A DNA stretch of 10,427 nucleotides, taken from NCBI GenBank assembly GCA_036244855.1, contig BQKZ01000903.1:58549-68975 (forward strand). The letters run 5' to 3'. The stretch comes from Temnopleurus reevesii. Its lineage: Eukaryota; Echinodermata; Echinoidea; Temnopleuroida; Temnopleuridae. Positions 8,185 to 10,427 of this stretch are shown one piece after another; position 1 is the stretch's first letter; each line of letters begins with the position of its first letter. Both the position numbers and the translations under genes were made by a program. The notes under the pieces were generated by a model, which made no database searches, was not told the origin of the DNA, and saw only the letters and a list, made by a program, of their open reading frames with translations.

Positions 8185-8444
8185 ATATGATATTGGTCTA
8201 TTTTTAATAAATTCATATACTGTACAAAGTGAATGAGGAGTTTTCCATCTATGACATCACAGATTATGCTAATTGGCTATAAGTTGCCAATTCAAGGATG
8301 CCAACACAGGTGAAAATGATAACTTTGAAAATTCATAACTTTTGAATGGATTATCCGATTTTGCTCAAATTTTCACAGTTTGTTCATCTCATTTTTCTTC
8401 AATTACTTACCACACATTAATGTCTGGGTGTAAATCCCCTTTAA
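7827..8444 (+). mobile_element. Long-TIR MITE flanked by TTAA
   Basis: TTAA at 7827-7830 and at 8441-8444 bracket inverted arms of about 160 bases. The left arm is ATGGGAATTACACCCAG ... GCGTTCAAAAGTTATGAC ... CTCCTTGAATTGGCAAC. The right arm read on the minus strand is AGGGGATTTACACCCAG ... CCATTCAAAAGTTATGAA ... CATCCTTGAATTGGCAAC. The interior holds ATATAGCCACCTCAATTCTGCA and a (TGA)16 tract. There is no transposase frame. TTAA suits piggyBac-type integration, but a TA target within TTAA cannot be excluded. An older relative at 4599-5003 shares ends and interior in the same order. Confidence 0.8.
8136..8183 (+). repeat. (TGA)16 microsatellite
   Basis: Sixteen uninterrupted TGA units lie inside the MITE, between CCAGAAAGAG and AATATGAT. 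At the equivalent place the older copy near 4886 has only TGATAG, so the expansion happened after the copies diverged. A perfect tract of this length should be polymorphic. Confidence 0.97.
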
Positions 8445-8906
8445 TGTCCTGCAAACTATCATTAAAACGTAGGGATGTCAACTGTTACGGAATATGCATG
8501 AGGATTATAAAAAAAAAGAATCGGAATCTATTAAAATGGAACATCACAAATGTTGGAAGATGTCCACATAGCGGTATAAATGAAGATATCTTACTTGCTT
8601 TTATTGAATGTGATTTGAATAAACCATTATTTTTGTATCTGTCAAAAGTTGTTATAGTAACATATGACATTGATTTAGAAATGACAGGATCACACTTATT
8701 AAAAGTTCACAAAGAGACTGAATTAGATTTGTTTTTAACTATCGCGTTCTGGTGTATGTATAAATCTATTATAATAAGAAACAAAACAGGAAAAGATTCT
8801 TGTGAATTTAACATAGAGTATTTATTTAAAAAAAGAAATCTGTAAAAGAATTGAAGAAAATATGACTGGCAAAAAAGAATACCATATAGCTTTCCCAAAC
8901 AATTAG
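8445..8906 (+). pseudogene. C-terminal fragment of a LINE ORF2 (L1-like reverse transcriptase protein)
   Basis: The frame open to 8845 encodes residues resembling the end of L1-type ORF2 proteins: NRNLLKWNITNVGRCPHSG, then EDILLAFIECDLNKPLF, then ELDLFLTIAFWCMYKSIIIR. The middle part corresponds to the C-x2-C...H-x4-C zinc-knuckle region, but here the second Cys is Ser and the His is Leu, so the knuckle is broken. A seven-A run at 8828-8834 appears to hold one extra base. Shifting there continues the frame through CKRIEENMTGKKEYHIAFPNN to TAG at 8904-8906 instead of stopping at 8843-8845. The RT and endonuclease domains are absent, as in a 5'-truncated copy. The open frame actually extends upstream to 8342, but its first ~34 residues come from the MITE arm. 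Family assignment is by recalled resemblance only; L1/Tx1 is likeliest. Confidence 0.6.
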
Positions 8907-9096
8907 TTTACGCGGCTTAAGCAGATCAACTGTCTATGTTCTTCATTCTTCCTTTTGATTTATGCTGGTATAATTGTAGTTGATTGAAATGTATAATTTT
9001 TCTTTTAACATTTTGTGTTCTCTTCTGTTAAATGTTGATTGAATCATGGAGACATTAAATACCCGGAAGGGTCAAAAAAGAAGAAAACAAAAAAAT
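8907..9096 (+). mobile_element. Probable 3' UTR and A-rich tail of the LINE
   Basis: Non-coding AT-rich sequence follows the ORF2 end and leads into an A-rich tract at 9074-9096 (AAAAAAGAAGAAAAC and seven more A). That is where an A-tail of an L1-type insertion would be expected. No target-site duplication could be defined, so the end point is approximate. Confidence 0.35.
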
Positions 9097-9319
9097 CGGA
9101 ATCACCAGCAAGATGAATGAAATATTTCCTCATGAAAGAAATCACGATAACAATAATGCATACATCAATATTCTTTATTTTCTGGTTAAACATTTGACTC
9201 AGCTGTTAGATTATTCTCATTTTTATCTTTATTATGCATATTCTGCATATTACAAAAACATAAAACAAATTTGCAATCAATGGCAAACTTTAGAACATGA
9301 TTTTCCATAGACTTGCGAT
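9097..9319. other. AT-rich spacer between two LINE remnants
   Basis: A 65-residue frame (9113-9310) rich in Asn, Tyr and His matches no family I recognise and has no coding signature. I regard the stretch as non-coding. Confidence 0.35.
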
Positions 9320-9412
9320 TTATTTTTTTAATTTTAATTTTATTTGTTTAATTGCCGCACATGGAGTGGAACACCCTCCTCGGCCATAATGCTGTTCTTC
9401 TGAGGGGTCCAA
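9320..9412 (-). mobile_element. Possible 3' end of a LINE on the minus strand
   Basis: Read on the minus strand, GACCCCTCAGAAGAACAGC is followed by GGCCGAGGAGGGTGTTCC, CATGTGCGGCAATTAAAC and then an AATAAAATTAAAATTA-type tail. A GC-richer end with a small stem (CCCTC/GAGGG type) followed by a simple AT tail is the usual form of a LINE 3' terminus. No coding part remains, because the Tigger-like MITE begins just beyond. Assignment is tentative. Confidence 0.4.
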
Positions 9413-9426
9413 ACACGTTAGAAATA

Positions 9427-9611
9427 CAGTGGAACCTCGTTATAAAAATATAAAGAGGTCGGATATAGCGAGATTCCTGTTATAACAAGGTGATTTTATT
9501 GGTCCTAGCTCTTTATAGTTTCTTGATGTTTTACCCTGATATAGTGAGGAACCTGATATAACAAGGTAATTTTTATGGTCCCAAGGACCTCGTTATAAAG
9601 AGGTTTCACTG
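9427..9611. mobile_element. pogo/Tigger-like MITE with TA target duplication
   Basis: CAGTGGAACCTCGTTATAAA at the left pairs with CCTCGTTATAAAGAGGTTTC plus ACTG at the right. TA dinucleotides flank both ends (9425-9426 and 9612-9613), as expected for the Tc1/mariner/pogo superfamily. Internal GATATAGCGAG, TGTTATAACAAGG and GATATAACAAGG strings are further echoes of the terminal motif, so the element looks like nested copies of its own end. It is 185 bp with no coding capacity, and it is better preserved than the relative at 3212-3356. Confidence 0.8.
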
Positions 9612-9800
9612 TACATGCAAAATCTACAACAAAAATACAATTTAGATATACAACAAAGATAAACAATTTAAAAAGAGATAATAAAATGGTTACATAACAA
9701 TATGAATGCAAATATGAGCAAAATTGATATCAATCGTACGGTCGATTGAAATGGTTGGCATCTCTACTCTGTATTCAATCATGCATGATATACTACTACA
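9612..9800. other. Short spacer without genes
   Basis: AT-rich DNA between two MITEs. Palindromes seen: TTGATATCAA (9724-9733), TCAATCG/CGATTGA arms (9730-9749) and ATCATGCATGAT (9778-9789). The minus-strand frame at 9505-9711 partly reads the MITE and has no domain. Confidence 0.35.
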
Positions 9801-9928
9801 GGGGCCTGTAACATAAAAGATGCAACTAAACTTACGATAAATATTCATTGCAAGTCTATGGCAAAACGTGTAACATAAAGATACAATTGAATTTCAATTA
9901 ATCGTACCTCTTTTATGTTACAGGCCCC
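9801..9928. mobile_element. 128-bp foldback MITE with GGGGCCTGTAAC ends
   Basis: GGGGCCTGTAACATAAAAGA at 9801-9820 pairs exactly with TCTTTTATGTTACAGGCCCC ending at 9928. Pairing continues imperfectly inward (ACTTACGATAAAT against ATTAATCGTAC). A GTAACATAAAGATACAA segment inside, near 9870, repeats part of the end. Length and structure are those of a small non-autonomous DNA transposon. Flanking target duplication is not clear. Confidence 0.75.
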
Positions 9929-10011
9929 AGATCAGACCGGGGCAAACAAGAACGGTGTGTGGTAAACAGGTCAAAACGTCAACCGTTAAAGAATCTTTTT
10001 AATCACTGTCA

Positions 10012-10284
10012 ATGAGGCGCCGTGGTGTAGTGGTCCGACTCTTGCCTTTCAACAAGAGGGCCGTAGGTTCGAATCCCATCGATGGCGTTAATTTTCTTCA
10101 GCAAGAAATTCATCCACATCGCACTGTACTCAACCCAAACGGAAGTGAATGGATACCTGGTGGGAATATTAATACCTTGAAATGCCATGTGCGCTGGTGT
10201 CCGCCGGGCTAAAGTCAGGGTAATAATAATGCAAAGCGCCTTGAGCACTCTGCAGAGTGGATACGTGCGCTATATAAATTGCAT
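10012..10284 (+). mobile_element. tRNA-derived SINE
   Basis: The 5' part resembles a tRNA gene with an RNA polymerase III A box (TGGTGTAGTGG, 10023-10033) and B box (GGTTCGAATCC, 10066-10076). An anticodon-like stem CTCTTG/CAAGAG lies between them. The acceptor arms no longer pair, so it is a SINE head, not a working tRNA. A ~130-base body follows. The tail domain GCAAAGCGCCTTGAGCACTC ... GTGCGCTATATAAATTGCAT is a kind I recall from SINEs of many marine invertebrates. It contains the 14-base palindrome CACTCTGCAGAGTG (10246-10259). It is followed by ATT repeats that serve as its tail. Short frames on both strands here are not genes. Confidence 0.85.
10023..10076 (+). promoter_or_regulatory. 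Internal RNA polymerase III promoter (A and B boxes) of the SINE
   Basis: The A box is TGGTGTAGTGG and the B box GGTTCGAATCC, 32 bases apart, both close to the tRNA consensus. They would direct transcription of the SINE from just upstream of 10023. Confidence 0.75.
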
Positions 10285-10303
10285 ATTATTATTGTTATTA
10301 TTA

Positions 10304-10345
<42 letters not shown>

Positions 10346-10360
10346 TTATTATTATCATTA
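10285..10360 (+). repeat. (ATT)n microsatellite, SINE tail
   Basis: ATT/TTA repeats with a few interruptions (GTT, ATC, TTTT) run directly from the SINE 3' end. Simple trinucleotide tails like this are usual for such SINEs. Frames read through it give only runs of Leu or Ile and are not coding. Confidence 0.95.
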
Positions 10361-10427
10361 CTTTTATAAGACGGTGTGTTATAGGGACCCTGTTCTCGAA
10401 TAGATCATTCAATCGGTGTGAAAAAAA

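Noticed and set aside
6331..9789. ATCATGCATGAT palindrome occurring at 6331-6342 and 9778-9789
   Set aside because: A 12-base palindrome repeated twice in 10 kb of AT-rich DNA is near chance, and flanks do not match.
10012..10085. Functional tRNA gene
   Set aside because: A and B boxes are good, but the acceptor arms do not pair and the TpsiC stem is imperfect; the downstream body and tail make it a SINE.
9952..10379. ACGGTGTGT flanking the SINE on both sides as a target-site duplication
   Set aside because: The left copy is ~50 bases away from the SINE start, so it does not abut the element; nine bases can recur by chance.
10187..10412. Frames with runs of Leu or Ile
   Set aside because: They translate the ATT microsatellite tail of the SINE.

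Overview
The window looks like AT-rich nuclear DNA from an invertebrate animal. It has spliced coding exons, long introns, a tRNA-derived SINE, LINE debris and many short inverted-repeat (MITE-like) elements. The SINE tail (AAGCGC...GCGCTATATAAAT followed by ATT repeats) and the TE mix are of a kind I associate with marine invertebrates such as echinoderms. The phylum is an inference from recalled repeat style and is not proven here. There is no bacterial-style operon, CRISPR array or rRNA, and almost every long reading frame in the window is repeat-derived or spurious.

The one convincing host gene is a two-exon piece on the + strand. Exon 1587-1695 has an AG acceptor and a GT donor, and exon 4293-4400 has an AG acceptor and ends at TGA. 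The two join in phase 0. The joined ~71 residues look like helix A and helix B of a spectrin repeat (a Trp in helix A, an ERKPDIKNVL-type helix B). Upstream of 1587 lie two decayed copies of the same exon (676-729 and 1387-1472), the trace of a local exon duplication. The stop codon of the last exon falls on the first bases of an 82-bp tandem repeat (4397-4641). That repeat is itself homologous to the terminal inverted repeat of a MITE family present twice in the window (about 4599-5003 and 7827-8444). Mobile DNA may therefore supply or have created the stop codon.

Layout: 1-640 unassigned, repeat-like, with GC-rich hairpins; 676-729 exon relic; 769-1351 TTAA-flanked inverted-repeat element with an internal 65-bp duplication; 1387-1472 second exon relic; 1587-4400 gene end, with an intron carrying a decayed pogo/Tigger-like MITE (3212-3356) and a 150-bp foldback (4092-4242); 4397-5003 TIR-derived minisatellite plus old MITE; 5004-6623 mostly featureless; 6624-7287 complex foldback with GGTGTT-rich arms; 7288-7826 nothing firm; 7827-8444 long-TIR MITE with a (TGA)16 microsatellite; about 8445-9096 decayed 3' end of a LINE (ORF2 C-terminus); 9320-9412 possible minus-strand LINE 3' end; 9427-9611 TA-flanked pogo/Tigger-like MITE; 9801-9928 foldback; 10012-10360 SINE with ATT tail.

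I see no multi-gene system. The most interesting story is how transposon ends, exon duplication and a tandem array come together at the end of a spectrin-repeat-like gene.
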